Below are positions 23,136-23,540 of a stretch of DNA of 23,540 bases, one piece after another. The stretch's first letter is position 1, and each line of letters opens with the position of its first letter. The DNA is from Nitrospirota bacterium (lineage in GTDB: Bacteria > JACPQY01), in assembly GCA_016180645.1 (NCBI GenBank), contig JACPAV010000048.1, positions 1 to 23,540 on the forward strand, in the 5' to 3' direction. The notes under the pieces are model-generated. The model did no database searches, had not been told where the DNA came from, and saw only the letters and a list, made by a program, of their open reading frames with translations. Position numbers and translations under genes: made by a program.

Positions 23136-23425
23136 GGCAGCGGTCGGAAGGGCGGATACGACTCGAACGCGTCTTGAAGCTCTCTGATTTGTTTTTCCAC
23201 CCCGGGGAGCTCTTGTTTTCGGCATTCGCGCGGGAAACGGTACCAGTGAATCCCTAGCGGGTCAATGTTGGTATGTTTTGGAAGCGTCGACGAGTCGAGC
23301 CGGACCTCTTGAAGAGTCAGCTCTTTCGGATAAGGCGGTCGCCGTCCCGAAGGGGTCAAGTCTTGAATTGATACAACTTCTCCATCAACGATCCTAAGAA
23401 GTATCAAGTCAAGACTTGACCCCAT
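23132..23425 (-). CDS. Small hypothetical protein whose 5' end is a palindromic repeat
   Basis: 97 residues. The ATG and about the first 25 codons (MGSSLDLILLRIVDGEVVS) are read through the palindromic element. The rest (GIHWYRFPRECRKQE, then VEKQIRELQDAFESYPPF) reads more like protein than the competing frame. Its TGA overlaps a TTG of the methyltransferase frame (TTGA), as in coupled genes. It may be the remnant of a gene cut by the repeat, or a spurious ORF. I recognise no family. Confidence 0.35.
   Translation of the reverse strand: MGSSLDLILLRIVDGEVVSIQDLTPSGRRPPYPKELTLQEVRLDSSTLPKHTNIDPLGIHWYRFPRECRKQELPGVEKQIRELQDAFESYPPFRPLP
23352..23423. repeat. Palindromic MITE/REP-like element with 23-bp terminal inverted repeats
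   Basis: GGGGTCAAGTCTTGA with eight more bases (23352-23374) is repeated in inverted form at 23401-23423, 22 of 23 positions matching, around a 26-bp core. Flush ends and small size suggest a non-autonomous mobile repeat; such GGGGTCAAG ends are typical of palindromes linked with IS200-like Y1 transposases, though none is encoded here. It supplies the stop of one minus-strand frame and the start of the next. Confidence 0.8.
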
Positions 23426-23540
23426 AGCTCGTTTTCGCCTTCGGGGATGTCCACGGAGCGCGAGACGATCGGCCCCCCGCCCGGTTCGGGGTCGCGCCAG
23501 AGGACGAGGAGGTTGGGAGTCAAGTTGCTGAGGCAGGCCC
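23404..23540 (-). CDS. 3' end of a minus-strand gene cut by the window edge
   Basis: The frame is open to the window edge and ends with TGA inside the palindromic repeat. The visible 44 residues include LTPNLLVLWRDPEPGGGPIV and SRSVDIPEGENEL, which look like real protein. The last few residues (WGQVLT) come from the repeat, so the original C-terminus may have been altered by its insertion. Family cannot be assigned from this fragment. Confidence 0.4.
   Translation of the reverse strand, partial: ACLSNLTPNLLVLWRDPEPGGGPIVSRSVDIPEGENELWGQVLT

Overview
The window is high-GC DNA from a Gram-negative (diderm) bacterium. It encodes BamA, two outer-membrane polysaccharide export proteins and a probable lipoprotein. 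Genes are densely packed, and several junctions carry palindromic intergenic repeats. The trpS-scpA-scpB order and the Gly/Met-rich GroEL tail fit a deltaproteobacterial-grade or little-cultivated lineage, but no marker here fixes the phylum.

Layout. 1-512: non-coding, with a nested inverted-repeat element and the groEL terminator. 513-2473 (-): groES-groEL. 2474-2760: divergent control region with two similar palindromes. 2761-3207 (+): small probable lipoprotein. 3232-5641 (+): lipB overlapping a coenzyme B12-dependent acyl-CoA mutase large subunit whose specificity residues look like isobutyryl-CoA mutase. 5645-5705: a perfect 25-bp inverted repeat between convergent genes. 5717-11311 (-): SLBB export protein, BY-type tyrosine kinase/chain-length protein, FecR-domain protein. 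11521-16735 (+): FecR-domain protein, SLBB export protein, BY-kinase. 16836-21678 (+): bamA, trpS, scpA, scpB. 21629-21832 (-): dodecin-like protein. 21939-23540 (-): methyltransferase/Rossmann fusion, a small ORF, and the 3' end of another gene, with a mobile-looking palindrome between the last two.

The centre of interest is 5.7-16.7 kb. Two paralogous three-gene modules for envelope polysaccharide secretion diverge from one 209-bp control region that holds a perfect CRP-type site. Each has a Wza-like exporter, a Wzc-like co-polymerase/kinase, and a membrane-anchored FecR-domain protein with a long charged linker and a shared C-terminal domain. The minus-strand kinase carries two extra beta-sandwich domains in its periplasmic part, and both kinases have Asp-to-Asn changes in Walker A'. 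No glycosyltransferase, flippase or polymerase gene is present, so these look like stand-alone export/control modules serving a synthesis locus elsewhere. The FecR proteins may be dedicated partners of the export channel; this is inference from repeated linkage.

The flanking genes are mostly housekeeping: folding, lipoylation, outer-membrane assembly, translation and chromosome segregation. Four different palindromic repeat types lie at gene borders, and at least two of them appear to supply start or stop codons to neighbouring genes.
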